Source: Akkermansiaceae bacterium
GTDB lineage: Bacteria > Verrucomicrobiota > Verrucomicrobiia > Verrucomicrobiales > DEV007
DNA: 64,000 nt
Reading direction: 5' to 3'
Assembly: GCA_024233085.1 (NCBI GenBank)
Contig: JACKQC010000023.1
Coordinates: 1-64,000, forward strand
This document shows, piece by piece, positions 1 to 9,900 of this stretch. A program made the position numbers and the translations under genes. The notes under the pieces are model-generated. The model ran no database searches. It worked only from the letters and a program-made list of their open reading frames with translations, and had not been told where the DNA came from. Positions within the stretch are counted from its first letter, which is position 1. Every line of letters starts with the position of its first letter.

Positions 1-81
1 AGAATAAAGGGACGGGCCAATTATTGAAAGAAAAGTGCCAAATTGCTCCGTTGGGAGCGAGATCGAAGCTTGTTTTGGCCA

Positions 82-143
82 CCCAACCCTGCTGACTCCC
101 CGGCCCAACCCTGTTGAGTCGGCGACGGAACCCTGTTGAGTCA
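82..143. repeat. Direct triplet of the 22-bp-pitch intergenic repeat
   Basis: Three head-to-tail copies of the core CAACCCTGTTG (first copy CAACCCTGCTG, third GAACCCTGTTG) start at 84, 106 and 128, exactly 22 bp apart. The flanks repeat too (CC before, AGTC or ACTC after). All three share one orientation, unlike the inverted pairs elsewhere in the window. The same triplet arrangement recurs at 29371. No gene end is recognisable here, so the context is unclear. Bases 1-81 and 144-250 contain nothing else I can support. Confidence 0.85.
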
Positions 144-250
144 GCCATTCTCAAAGGGCTCCGCCGGGAATGCTGCCGGCCCCCTGGGAGCGCCGACAAA
201 GCCGAGGCTGAACGCGCCGGTTTCCGGGCCCGGCGAAGAACGCCGCCGCC

Positions 251-586
251 GTGAAGGGTGTCAGATCGGGGAAGTACGCTGTCAGCGGCGCCGTGAAGGG
301 TGAAAGATTGGCCGTGACGGCTGCAAATGCCGCCGTGAAGGGTGTCAATATGGCCGTGAAGGGTGTCAGATCGGGGAAGTACGCTGTCAGCGAGGCCGTG
401 AAGGGTGAAAGATTGGCCGTGACGGCTGCAAATGCCGTCGTGAAGGGTGTCAGATCGGGGAAGTACGCTGTCAGCGGCGCCGTGAAGGGTGGAAGATTGG
501 CCGTGACGGCTGCAAATGCCGCCGTGAAGGGTGTCAGATCGGGCGAGTACGCTGTCAGCGAGGCCGTGACGACCGCTAGAGGGGCC
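251..586. repeat. Array of 21-bp units with an 84-bp higher-order repeat
   Basis: The stretch divides without indels into sixteen 21-bp units. Four unit types occur: A begins GTGAAGGGTGTCAGAT, B begins AAGTACGCTGTCAG, C begins GTGAAGGGTGAAAGAT and D begins GTGACGGCTGCAAATG. The order is A B C D A' A B C D A B C D A B plus a diverged last unit, so the main period is 84 bp. Units of the same type differ by only 0 to 3 bases, apart from A'. Because 21 bp is seven codons, long frames stay open on both strands and would encode heptapeptides such as AVKGVRS and AVTAANA. With no start context, no homologous domain and equal openness on both strands, I treat it as non-coding repeat DNA. Confidence 0.85.
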
Positions 587-667
587 GAGACGACCGTTGG
601 ACCCCCTCCAACCCGGGGCGATGCGTGGTGACGGAGCGGCGGGGTTGAAAAAGCAATTCCTTGGCAA

Positions 668-793
668 TTAGGCCACGCCACTCATCCCGCTTTGCTCGAA
701 ATGATCCAGAATCGCCTCGCGTCGTTCCGGACCGGTGCGAACTCTCCCCAAACCGTCGGTCGTCAGGATTCTCTCAGGTTCTCGGTCCATCAT
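668..793 (-). pseudogene. IS66-type accessory gene (TnpA-like), 5' fragment
   Basis: A 41-codon frame beginning with two adjacent ATG codons encodes RILTTDGLGRVRT, then RREAILDHFEQSGMSGVA, then a TAA stop. From memory this resembles the start of the helix-turn-helix accessory proteins of IS66-type elements common in Verrucomicrobiota, which continue with a VAFAKxxGxKYxTFxxW-like stretch. Just after the stop, another frame reads IAKE, as if a small indel had broken a VAFAKE motif. No downstream transposase follows; the sequence runs into the 21-bp array. I infer a decayed insertion sequence. Family assignment is from recall, not a search. Confidence 0.45.
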
Positions 794-823
794 CGTCGTA
801 GGGAGAACTCCACGACGATGATG
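788..823. repeat. Perfect 12-bp inverted repeat (hairpin)
   Basis: The arms CATCATCGTCGT (788-799) and ACGACGATGATG (812-823) are perfectly complementary around a 12-nt loop. On the minus strand the hairpin contains the double ATG of the IS66-like fragment and lies about 125 bp beyond the stop of the protease gene. It could hide that start codon, terminate transcription of the protease gene, or be an element end. There is no T tract. Bases 824-947 show no other feature. Confidence 0.6.
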
Positions 824-947
824 ACCCGATCTTCAACGGCCGCCCGCCATACCGCTGACGCTCGGCGTGCCGGTGCGGATGGACGAGTTCGACGGCGGCG
901 CCCGCGGCGTCGGCAACCCGATCCCCCGGCGGGCTTCCTTGCCGCGA

Positions 948-3900
948 TTACCGCACCGGCGAGAGCCCGAACCACCCGACCCCGGCGCGACCCACGAACT
1001 GGCCGCCGGCGAGTCCCTGCTTCGGCAGAATGGCGCCGCGAATCGACGCCCGGTTTCCGGATTCGCCATGCCGAAGGGAGCCGGTGATCAGCCCGGTTTT
1101 CGGACTGACGGCGATCGAAACGGTGACCGCGCCGCCGACGAGGACCCGGTTCCGGGTGTCCCAGGTAACTTTTCGGACAAACCCGTCGCCGGGCGCGAAG
1201 ATGCCGCCTCCTTCCAGGGCGAGGACGGCGTTCACGGACCGGTCTTCAAGTTCCGGGAGGGCGAATTCGCCCCGCGCCGGCGGCACGAAGCCGGAACCGA
1301 CGATCCAGATCCGCTCATCGAGGCCGGCGCCGCCGAGGTTGTCGAACAGACGCCACTGGAGGCGGCCGTCCAGGTCCGAGACGCCGGGCAGGTCACGGAA
1401 GTTCACCGTTCCCGCGACGAAACCGTTCCGGGGGCGCGACCTCCGCACGGTGGCGTGCAGCGCGGCGTCGCCGTCCTCCGAGACGCGGGTGGCGGCGCTC
1501 AGCTTTCGCCCGTCGGGGGTGGCGCCGGCGAGCCGCAACAGTCCGCCCGAGGTCACCGTCACCGACGCGAAGCCGTCCGCGGCCGGATCGGCAAGGCCGG
1601 CCGGAGCCGGCAGGAGGGCGGTAAAACGGCCGGCCATCGGCGCCGGATTCCGGGAGTGATAAGCCCAGCGGCAGGCGTCGATCGCGCCGGTCGAGTCTCC
1701 GTTCGAGATGACGCCGCGAATTCTCGGATGACCGTCGGCGGTTTCCCGGAGTTGAAGAGAAATCGTCAGGGCGGGCGAATTTCGGGTCGCCTTCACCTCC
1801 CCGACAAAGGCCCCCGTGTCGTCGAGCGATCCCCGAAGGCGGAACCCGCGATCCACGAAAAGCCCGGCGGCGCTGAATCGCACGACTCCGCGGGAAAAGG
1901 CCAGTTTCACCGAGGACAGGAATCCGAGGATGTCGTCGGGCCGGTCGGCGTCGCGAACCAGACCGGAGTAGGCGCCCCGGTCCGCCGGGTTTTCGAAGAC
2001 CGTGTCTTCCGCGGCGATTTCGTTCCCCGGCGCGTCCGGGGTCGTGATCTCCGCCGGGGGCAGAACGCCCGCGTACCCCGAATCGACCGGCCCGGCCGGG
2101 CCTTCGCCGCCGGCGTTCACGGCGGTGACGCGGTAGTAGTGTCTTTTGCCCGGCGTCGGGCCGTTGTCGCTGGTCCGAACCATGGGCGCGTCCAATTCGA
2201 GGATCAGGCTTGGGGCGTCGAAGTTTTCCGAATCGCTCCGGTAAACGCGATAGGATTCGGCCCCCTGGACGGCGAACCAGTGAATGAGGACTTCGCCGGC
2301 GAAGAGACCGTCGGAGGCCGCCGTGAACACCGGCGCCCCGGGGGGCGCGGCGAGGGTCGCGCCGGTGACGGCGACGCTGGCCACTGACGACAGACCTCCG
2401 TCGAAGCGGGCGACGATCCGGTAGCCGAACCGGTCGCCCCGGTCCACCGCGCGATCCGTGTAGGCCCGGGCGTCGCCGGCAAGGTCCGCGATGGCGAGAC
2501 CGTCCCGCAGGATCGTGAATCCGGTCGGGACCGAGCCGGGCGCCGGTTCCCAGCCGATCTCCACCCGGTCGGGGTAATCGCCGTCGGTGGCCGTGACGTT
2601 CACGGGCGGATCGAGGACGGCGTCGACGACGTGAATCGTCTTTTGCGCCGTGTGGGTGCCGCCCTTCATGTCCGTGACGGTGACTTCGACCGGGTAATCC
2701 CCGGCGGTGTTCCAGGTTCGGTTCAGGGAGCGGCTGTTCGGCGGGACGCTTTCGTCGCCAAAGTCCCACCGGTAGGCCAGCACGTCGGCGTTCGGGTCGG
2801 TGGCGTTCGCGGCGATCGGGACCGGTCGACCGGTCAGGGCCAAGGGATGCTCGATCGTAACCGACGGCGGCCGGTTGTCCGGGAAAGGCCCGATATTCAC
2901 CGTCACCTCGACCCATTCGTCCGGCGCGGCGCCCCCTTTGTTGACCGGGGTGATGAAAACGTTTCGCGCCGTGTCCTCGAAGGTTCGCGCCAGGAAAACT
3001 CCGGCGTCGTTCTTGTCGCCCGCCGTTTCGGGCGTCGTGTCCAGCAGGTGCGACTTGGACTGACCGCTCCTTTCCCAGTTGATCTGAACGCCGTGGACGT
3101 AGTTGCGGAAACTCGACCCGGTGTAGAGCTTTCGCACGCCCACCCAGAGGTATTCGTCGTTCCCCCGCTTGACGCGAATGGCCTTTTTCCGGTTCGCGGC
3201 CGCCGTGTCGCCCGAGTCGTGCCGATAAATGCGGTAGGTGCCGCTGTTGGCGGATCCGTCGACCGTGAACTGCTGATCGCCCTCGAGCCAGCTCAGCTTC
3301 CGTTTCGCCTGGACGTGAAAATGCCCTTTGGGAACGTCGCCGCCGCCCATGATGTCGGTGTTGTCCCCGTATTCGACCGATTCGCCGTCGAAGGCGGTCG
3401 CACCGGTGACTTTCCAGTGGCTCGCGTGGCTGACTCCATAGTTGTGTCCCAATTCGTGCACGATGACCTTCGAGCCATGGCAGGGCAGCCAGACCTTTCC
3501 GCCGCCCACGGTGCCCAGTCCGCAGTAACCCATGCCGATCGATTTGAAGAAGACCAGCTTGTGGTCGAAGGCATCGGTGTCGATCCCCGCGGCTTTCGCG
3601 GCGGCGATCGCGTGGTTGAAAAGATCGCCGTTTCGCTTTGTCCCGCTGCCGTCGCCCTGACCGTTGTAGTAGGACGCCGGTTGCGGCATGCGGAAGACAT
3701 CGGGCGCCACGGTGGTGTCGATTCCCGTCTTGCCGTAGGACATCTCCTCCAGTTGATCGTTCACCTCGCCGTCCATCCGGTTCTGAATCGTGGCCGCGCC
3801 GATCGGATCGCCGGTCTTGTCGGAAAAGTCGATCCGGATGACCAGGCCGGTCTTGCGCCTCTCGGTCCAGGAGTTTACCGCCGCCGGCGCCAAAGCGCCC

Positions 3901-4886
3901 CCGGTCGCGCCCTCCAGATCGAGGCCTTCGTAAACTTCGACGGCGCCCGATTTCAGCGCCGCCGCCGCCGCGTCGATCGCCTGAAAGAGCACCCGGCTAC
4001 CGGTCCCGGGGCCGATTTTTTCCCGCTCGAGACGGGCAAGCTCGTCCTCCAGCCCGGCGAGTGACGCCTCATCCCGGAACAGAAACACCCGTCCGCCCGA
4101 CACCGCCACGACCGGCTCCGGCCCCAGCGAGCTGCCCCGCGCCAGATCTCGGGACGGGTCGGGGTTTCCGACCGGAAAACGGCGCAACGCGTCCTCCCGG
4201 TCCTCCGCGGATACGACCCGCATCAGCACCCGCTCCCGCAGGGCGGCCCGGCCGTCCAGCGCGATTCCCTGCGCCGGCATCGCGGTTCGGGAGAGCGAGG
4301 TTTCGTTTCGCCAACCCTCCGCGAAGGTTTTCACCACCGTGCCGTCCGCCAGCGTGGCCTCCAGCCAGAAATGCCGGCCCGCCAGCATCGCCGCCCGCGC
4401 GGCCGTCGCCTCCTCCGGCGAACCGTCATGACAAAAGGGAAACACGTCGAGGTCGACCCGCTCCGAAAACGGACGCTCCACCAGGACGCGGACATCGGGG
4501 GGCAGGGCGTCGTATTCGGAAAAGCTCAGCGACTCCGCCAGAGCCGCCTCGGGATTGGTCTCGATGAGTTCCGCCATCCAGGCGGCCCGGCGCCCGGCCA
4601 GGGTCAATCCCCTTTCCAACAACTCGGCCCGCGCCGCGTCGCCGCCCGCGTGACGATATTCCCGGAGCCACGCGAGCACGACCCGGCGGCTCGACGCTTC
4701 CCTCTCCTCGGAAAAACTCACACCGTCTCCGGGGAGCCCGGTCCCCCTTGCCGCCTCGGCCGACGGACGGGACGAATCGGCTGCCGGCGTCCGGTTTTTC
4801 CCGCCGATCGCCAGGCACAAAAGGGCGACGAAAATGCCCGCCAACAGACCGAGCGCGACGAGCGGTGGAGGCGCGAATCGGTTCAT
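948..4886 (-). CDS. Secreted multidomain metzincin-like zinc protease
   Basis: This is a 1312-residue exported protein. The start chosen is the ATG giving MNRFAPPPL followed by a hydrophobic signal segment (about residues 8-27). An upstream in-frame ATG would add 13 residues. The zinc signature HELGHNYGVSH (HExxHxxGxxH, about residues 477-487) is that of metzincins; the surrounding layout resembles M11 or M12-type bacterial enzymes. After the catalytic part come a PKD domain (about 670-760, with DFGD and YPVEVTVTD) and two fibronectin type III-like modules (about 757-945). The last 340 residues carry GAYSGLV-type beta-rich repeats common at the ends of verrucomicrobial secreted proteins. It probably hydrolyses extracellular proteins. 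It is divergent from the beta-helix gene, with a 179-bp gap. Confidence 0.8.
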   Translation of the reverse strand: MNRFAPPPLVALGLLAGIFVALLCLAIGGKNRTPAADSSRPSAEAARGTGLPGDGVSFSEEREASSRRVVLAWLREYRHAGGDAARAELLERGLTLAGRRAAWMAELIETNPEAALAESLSFSEYDALPPDVRVLVERPFSERVDLDVFPFCHDGSPEEATAARAAMLAGRHFWLEATLADGTVVKTFAEGWRNETSLSRTAMPAQGIALDGRAALRERVLMRVVSAEDREDALRRFPVGNPDPSRDLARGSSLGPEPVVAVSGGRVFLFRDEASLAGLEDELARLEREKIGPGTGSRVLFQAIDAAAAALKSGAVEVYEGLDLEGATGGALAPAAVNSWTERRKTGLVIRIDFSDKTGDPIGAATIQNRMDGEVNDQLEEMSYGKTGIDTTVAPDVFRMPQPASYYNGQGDGSGTKRNGDLFNHAIAAAKAAGIDTDAFDHKLVFFKSIGMGYCGLGTVGGGKVWLPCHGSKVIVHELGHNYGVSHASHWKVTGATAFDGESVEYGDNTDIMGGGDVPKGHFHVQAKRKLSWLEGDQQFTVDGSANSGTYRIYRHDSGDTAAANRKKAIRVKRGNDEYLWVGVRKLYTGSSFRNYVHGVQINWERSGQSKSHLLDTTPETAGDKNDAGVFLARTFEDTARNVFITPVNKGGAAPDEWVEVTVNIGPFPDNRPPSVTIEHPLALTGRPVPIAANATDPNADVLAYRWDFGDESVPPNSRSLNRTWNTAGDYPVEVTVTDMKGGTHTAQKTIHVVDAVLDPPVNVTATDGDYPDRVEIGWEPAPGSVPTGFTILRDGLAIADLAGDARAYTDRAVDRGDRFGYRIVARFDGGLSSVASVAVTGATLAAPPGAPVFTAASDGLFAGEVLIHWFAVQGAESYRVYRSDSENFDAPSLILELDAPMVRTSDNGPTPGKRHYYRVTAVNAGGEGPAGPVDSGYAGVLPPAEITTPDAPGNEIAAEDTVFENPADRGAYSGLVRDADRPDDILGFLSSVKLAFSRGVVRFSAAGLFVDRGFRLRGSLDDTGAFVGEVKATRNSPALTISLQLRETADGHPRIRGVISNGDSTGAIDACRWAYHSRNPAPMAGRFTALLPAPAGLADPAADGFASVTVTSGGLLRLAGATPDGRKLSAATRVSEDGDAALHATVRRSRPRNGFVAGTVNFRDLPGVSDLDGRLQWRLFDNLGGAGLDERIWIVGSGFVPPARGEFALPELEDRSVNAVLALEGGGIFAPGDGFVRKVTWDTRNRVLVGGAVTVSIAVSPKTGLITGSLRHGESGNRASIRGAILPKQGLAGGQFVGRAGVGWFGLSPVR

Positions 4887-5065
4887 CCGCCGAAGTTGGG
4901 GGAAAACTTCGGGGAACACAATCAAAATGGCTCATTTTCCGCGAGTTCCGACAATCGGACGCGATCGGTCGCCTGCCGTCGCCGGCCCGCGATCTCGGCG
5001 AAGTTGGGGCTCGATTTCCGCCGCCCTCGGAGCTATGGGTGAAACCGAACCGCCACCCCCGCGCC

Positions 5066-6829
5066 ATGGACTGTGAGGAATACCACCCCCGCCCGCTGGC
5101 AATCTCCGACCGCCTCGGTGCCACCTTCGCGAGCTGCGTGGTCGGTCTGATTTTCTACTTGGCATTGCCGCCGGTCGCCTCCGCCCAATCGTCGCTCTGG
5201 GGCGAGGACGGTTCGGCCTGGGCGACCGACTCCATCCTCCCCGAGTTTTCCTATGCCGGATACCATCGCGGCGACCAGCCGCCGCCCGAGCCGAAGGCCG
5301 AGGTCTCGGTAACGGATTTCGGCGCGAAGGGAGACGGCGAAACCGACGACACCGAGGCCCTCCGCCGGGCTCTCCGCGAGGCGGCGGGAAAAACGATCGG
5401 CATTCCCGCCGGCACTTACGTTATCAGCGGCCGCCTCGATCTTTTCGACCCCAACACCGTGCTCGTTGGCGAGGGACCGGAAAAGACGATCCTTCGGTTC
5501 ACCCGCGGTCTCCAGGAGATCGAGCCCGCCTCGGCGACGACGGGCGGCGGGATGGCCACGACCCAGTGGTCCTGGTCCGGCGGGCTGATTACGCTCGGAA
5601 AATCCTCCGGCAACGGCGGCTCCGGGACCGTCGCCATCGTGTCGGAGGCGCGGCGGGGCGAATCGGCATTCGAGGTGGAGAACGCGGACGCTTTCAAGGT
5701 CGGCGAGGCCCTGCTGGTCCGCGTCACCGACTCTTCGGAGCGGACTCTGCTCGATTACGTTCATCGCGGGCGGACGGGGGACATTTCCCGGATCGGGACC
5801 CAGGCCTTTTCCATTTCGCAGCCGGTGACGGTCGCGGCCATCGACGGACAGCGCGTCACCTTGGACCAGCGCCTGCGCTTTGACCTGAGACCGGAGTGGA
5901 GCCCGGTGGTGTCGCGATTCGACAATCCGTCCCAGGAAATCGGCATCGCGGAGTTCACCATCGCCTTTCCCGAGCGGCCCTATCGCGGGCACTGGATGGA
6001 GGACGGCCTGAACGGCTTCGAGATTCGGGGCGCGAACAACTGGGCGCGGAATATCCGCGTTCGGAACAGCGATTCGGGCGCCTTTGTCACCGGAACCTGG
6101 TGCACGGTCGACGGGCTGGTCCTCGAGAGCGACCGCGAGGCGCACGAGAGCGGCAACACCGGGCACCATGGCCTCACCGTGCAGGGTCGCGATTGTCTGG
6201 CGACGAACTTCGCCATCGAGACCCGGTTTTTTCACGACATCACCGTGTCGAACAACTCCGTGGGCAGCGTGATCTCCCGCGGACGGGGCGTCGATCTCTC
6301 GCTCGATCATCACCGCGCGGCGCCCTACGAGAATCTCTTCACCGAAATCGACCTCGGCGAGGGCGGACGCGTTTTCGACTCCGGCGGCACGAGCGGAAAG
6401 GGCCTGCACACCGCGAGCGGCGCGACATTCTGGAATCTGGACGCCAAAAACCGCTTCCCGCTGCCCGGCGCCGAATTCGGTCCGCCCGGCACGATTTTCG
6501 TCGGCGTGAACGCCGGCACGGTGCGTTCGTCCGATTTGCCGGAGGGTTGGCATTTCGAAAAGATCCGACCCGAGAGCCTCCAGCCGCCCAATCTTCATCT
6601 GGCGCAGCTTCAGCGGCGCCGGAGCGCCCCGGCTTCCGGGGAGGGAACGGGCGGAGCCGGCGAGTTTCATTCGTGGACCAACAGCGAAGGCAACACGCTC
6701 GAGGCCCGCTTTCACGGCCTCGGCCCGGACGGCGCGCTGCTGGAAACCCGCGACGGCCGCCGTTTCGCCTATCCGCTGGAGAAACTGGACCCCGCCTCGC
6801 GGGCGCTGGCGCGGCGGCTCGCCGAATAG
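5066..6829 (+). CDS. Secreted beta-helix protein (pectate-lyase-3-like) with SHD1-like tail
   Basis: The 587-residue product starts at MDCEEYHPR and has a hydrophobic export segment (about residues 20-44, ending VASAQ). VTDFGAKGDGETDDTEALRRAL is the hallmark N-terminal motif of the Pectate_lyase_3 right-handed beta-helix family. Later turns such as GFEIRGANNWARNIRVRNS and FHDITVSNNSVGSVISRGRG fit helix rungs. The last 55 residues (about 530-587; FHSWTNSEGNTLEARFHGLG and YPLEKLD) resemble the SHD1-type module that PVC bacteria append to exported proteins. It probably binds or cleaves a polysaccharide in the envelope or outside; the substrate is unknown. No Shine-Dalgarno precedes the start. 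Confidence 0.75.
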   Translation: MDCEEYHPRPLAISDRLGATFASCVVGLIFYLALPPVASAQSSLWGEDGSAWATDSILPEFSYAGYHRGDQPPPEPKAEVSVTDFGAKGDGETDDTEALRRALREAAGKTIGIPAGTYVISGRLDLFDPNTVLVGEGPEKTILRFTRGLQEIEPASATTGGGMATTQWSWSGGLITLGKSSGNGGSGTVAIVSEARRGESAFEVENADAFKVGEALLVRVTDSSERTLLDYVHRGRTGDISRIGTQAFSISQPVTVAAIDGQRVTLDQRLRFDLRPEWSPVVSRFDNPSQEIGIAEFTIAFPERPYRGHWMEDGLNGFEIRGANNWARNIRVRNSDSGAFVTGTWCTVDGLVLESDREAHESGNTGHHGLTVQGRDCLATNFAIETRFFHDITVSNNSVGSVISRGRGVDLSLDHHRAAPYENLFTEIDLGEGGRVFDSGGTSGKGLHTASGATFWNLDAKNRFPLPGAEFGPPGTIFVGVNAGTVRSSDLPEGWHFEKIRPESLQPPNLHLAQLQRRRSAPASGEGTGGAGEFHSWTNSEGNTLEARFHGLGPDGALLETRDGRRFAYPLEKLDPASRALARRLAE

Positions 6830-6924
6830 GCCGCGCCCGCCCGCCCACGCCTCCGAAATTCGATCATCAAATCGTTTCCAATTCGGAGCGATCCTGATAG
6901 GGTCCTCCGGAGCATTGAGGAGAC

Positions 6925-9900
6925 ATGAGTGATTCCACCACTGGAACCGGCGGGTCCGGCACGGGCCCGGGAAATTTTGTGCCGCCGACCGTCGAGGAAC
7001 TCGACGCCGTGCTGGACGCCTACGAGTTCGTCGAGATTCTGGGCAAAGGCGGCATGGGAGCCGTTTACAAGGCGCGGCAGATCGCGCTCGACCGCCTCGT
7101 GGCGATCAAACTCCTGCCCCGCATCGACGATGGCGACGAGCTGCGTTTCGCGGATCGGTTCCAGCGCGAGGCCCAGGCCATGGGACGTCTCAGCCATCCC
7201 AATATCGTCGGCGTTTACGACTTTGGCCGCACCCGGGACGGCCAGCTTTACATCGTGATGGAGTATGTCGACGGGACCGACCTGCACCAGTTGATCCGGA
7301 CCGGTCAGTTGACTCCGGAACACCTTTTCGGCTGGATGCCGCAGGTCTGCGCCGCGCTCCAGTACGCCCACGGCCAGGGCATCGTCCACCGCGACATCAA
7401 GCCGGCAAATATCATGATTAACCGCGAGGGTGTCGTCAAAGTCGCCGACTTCGGCCTCGCCAAGCTCACCGGGACCGCCGACACCCAGAACACGCGGCTG
7501 ACCATGACCAATGTCGCCATGGGAACGCCCGATTACGTCGCGCCCGAGTCCCTCGAAGTCGGCATCGAGCCCGATCATCGCGCCGATCTTTACGCCATCG
7601 GCGTCATTCTCTACGAGATGTTGACGGGGAAAATCCCCCGCGGCGCGTGGCGGCCCCCCTCGGTGCTGAAACCGGGCGTCGACCCCCGATTCGACGCCCT
7701 GATCAACCGGGCCCTCGACGCCGATCGCGACTCACGCTTTCAGTCGGCCTCCGAAATCGGCACCCAATTGTCGATCATTCATTCCACCCCCGCCGGAACC
7801 GCCGTCGAAACCCCCTCGGGCCGAAAACTGATCGTCAGCGGCCCCGCCGGAACCGCGCCCGAGTCCGGCCCGGTCGCGTCGGCGTCGGCCGGAGCCTCCT
7901 CCGGCGGGAAACCCTCCACCCGGATGCGGCCCGGCGCGCCGGGAAGCTCGAGACGCGGCCTCCCCTGGGCGATCGGCATCGGCGCCGCGCTGGTGTTGGT
8001 CGGACTGACCGCTTTCCTGGCGATCGACATGAAACGCGCCGACCACCGCGTGGCGGACGCGATCGCCGCCGCCGCCGGTGGCCCGGACCTGACCCTGCCG
8101 CCCTCGACCCCCGCGCCCACGAAGCCGGAGCCGACACCAAAGTCCAAGCCCGCCCCTGAACCGGCCGCCCATCCGGTCCCCGCGTCCGCCCCGACTCCCG
8201 AGCCCGCCAAAGTCGAACCCGCCACGGCCGAGCCCGAACCTCAACCTTCGCCTTCCCCCTCGCCGGTACCGGAAAAACCGTCCGATCCCACCCCGACGCC
8301 CGATCCGGCGGCGGCCCCGGCTCCGGAAAAAAAGACCCAGCCCGCGCCCGCGGCCCAGAAATCCAAACCCGGGACTCCCGCCCTGCCCGAGGACACCCGC
8401 CTCGCCGAGCTGGAGAAGGGGTTTCGCGCCGCCTTCGAGCGCGACGCCAACCAGGCCTTCCTCGGCGCGCTCGAGCAGCTCGACCAGGGCTACCTGCGCG
8501 CCGTCGAGCGCGCCCGCACCGCCGCCCGGAAAAACGGCAACCTCGACGAAGTCACCGCGCTCGATTCGGAAAAGACCCGCATGACCGCCGGCCCCGGGGT
8601 GCCGCCGGCCGACAACCCGGGGATTCCCGCTTCCCTGATCTCCCTCCGCAAAACCTATCGCGAGGCCGTCGGAAAACTCGAGGCCACCCGCGACGAAAAA
8701 ACCGCGCCCCTTTACGAAAAATATCTCGTCGCCCTCGACGCCTACGAATCCGAGCTGACCCGCGCCAACCGGATCGAGAACGCGCTCGCCGTCCGCGAGT
8801 TTCGCAAAACCATCGTCGCCCGGCGCTCCCGGCTGAAACTTCCGGCCGAGATGGCGAAAGCCGGCGACGCGCCCGCGTCGATGCCCGCCGATGCGGACGC
8901 CGCTTCGGAGGTGAAAATCGTCACCTCCAGCGGCTATCGCGAGTTGGCGACCTGGATTCTCTCCGAAGGCGGCTGGATCCGCATCGTGCAGGACGGCCGG
9001 GAGATCGATATCCGCCCCGAAAACGCCGAGGCCCTCCCGAACGGCCGCTTCAGCGTGACCGAGGCGCATCTGACTCCGCCGGAGATGAAGGACCTGACCG
9101 ACGACGATTTCAGCCGCTTCACCGCCGCGCCCGACCTGCGGATCCTCGAGCTGGCCCGTTGCCCCCTGAGGCACTTTCCGGCGCTGCGGGTGATGAAAAA
9201 GCTCGTCAGCGCCCGATTCGGCCAATGCCCGAACCTGACCGATGAGCTGTTCGCCGATCTCGGAAAGCTTCCCGTTCTCGAGGACTTCTATTTCTCGAAC
9301 GAAGGGGTGCCTCAAACTTCCCTGACCGGTCTCGCGCTCGATCATCTGGCGAAGGGCAAGGCCCTCAAGGCCGTCGGCCTCGAAAACCCGCCCTTTTCCG
9401 ACGCGGAACTCGCCAAGCTGGCGAAGATTCCGACCTTGGAAACGCTGAACCTTTCCCGTTCGTCGGAAGTGAACGGGAGTTTCCTCGACGCCTTCGCCGG
9501 GCACCCCGCTCTGGCCTCCCTGGGGCTCTCCTATCTGGACAGCGCCCGGTTCGACGTCGCGCGTCTGGCCTCCCTCTCCGACGTGCCCACCCTCTCGCGC
9601 CTGCAGATGGACGTGTTTACCGTTTCGGCGGAAGGCTTCCGGGCCATCGGGAAACTCACCTCGCTGAAGTGGCTCTACTGCCAGCCGGCCCCGGGAGTCG
9701 GGGACGAGGACCTGGCCGCCCTCGCCGGGCTGTCCGTTCTGGAGGACCTCAAGATTGACCGGCCACAGTTCACCGGGACCGGCGTCCGATCCCTGACCTG
9801 CGGGCAGACGCTCCGGTATCTGTCCTTTTTCGACGGACCCGCCCTGAGCAACGAGGGACTGGCCGCCGTCGGCGAAACCTTTCCCAATCTGCAGTGGCTG

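Noticed and set aside
82..143. CRISPR array
   Set aside because: Regular spacing resembles repeats and spacers, but the units are about 19 bp with only 3-bp gaps, only two or three occur per locus, and no cas gene is present.
251..631. Heptad-repeat protein encoded by the 21-bp array
   Set aside because: Long frames are open on both strands simply because 21 is a multiple of three and stops are rare. There is no ribosome site, recognised domain or start context.
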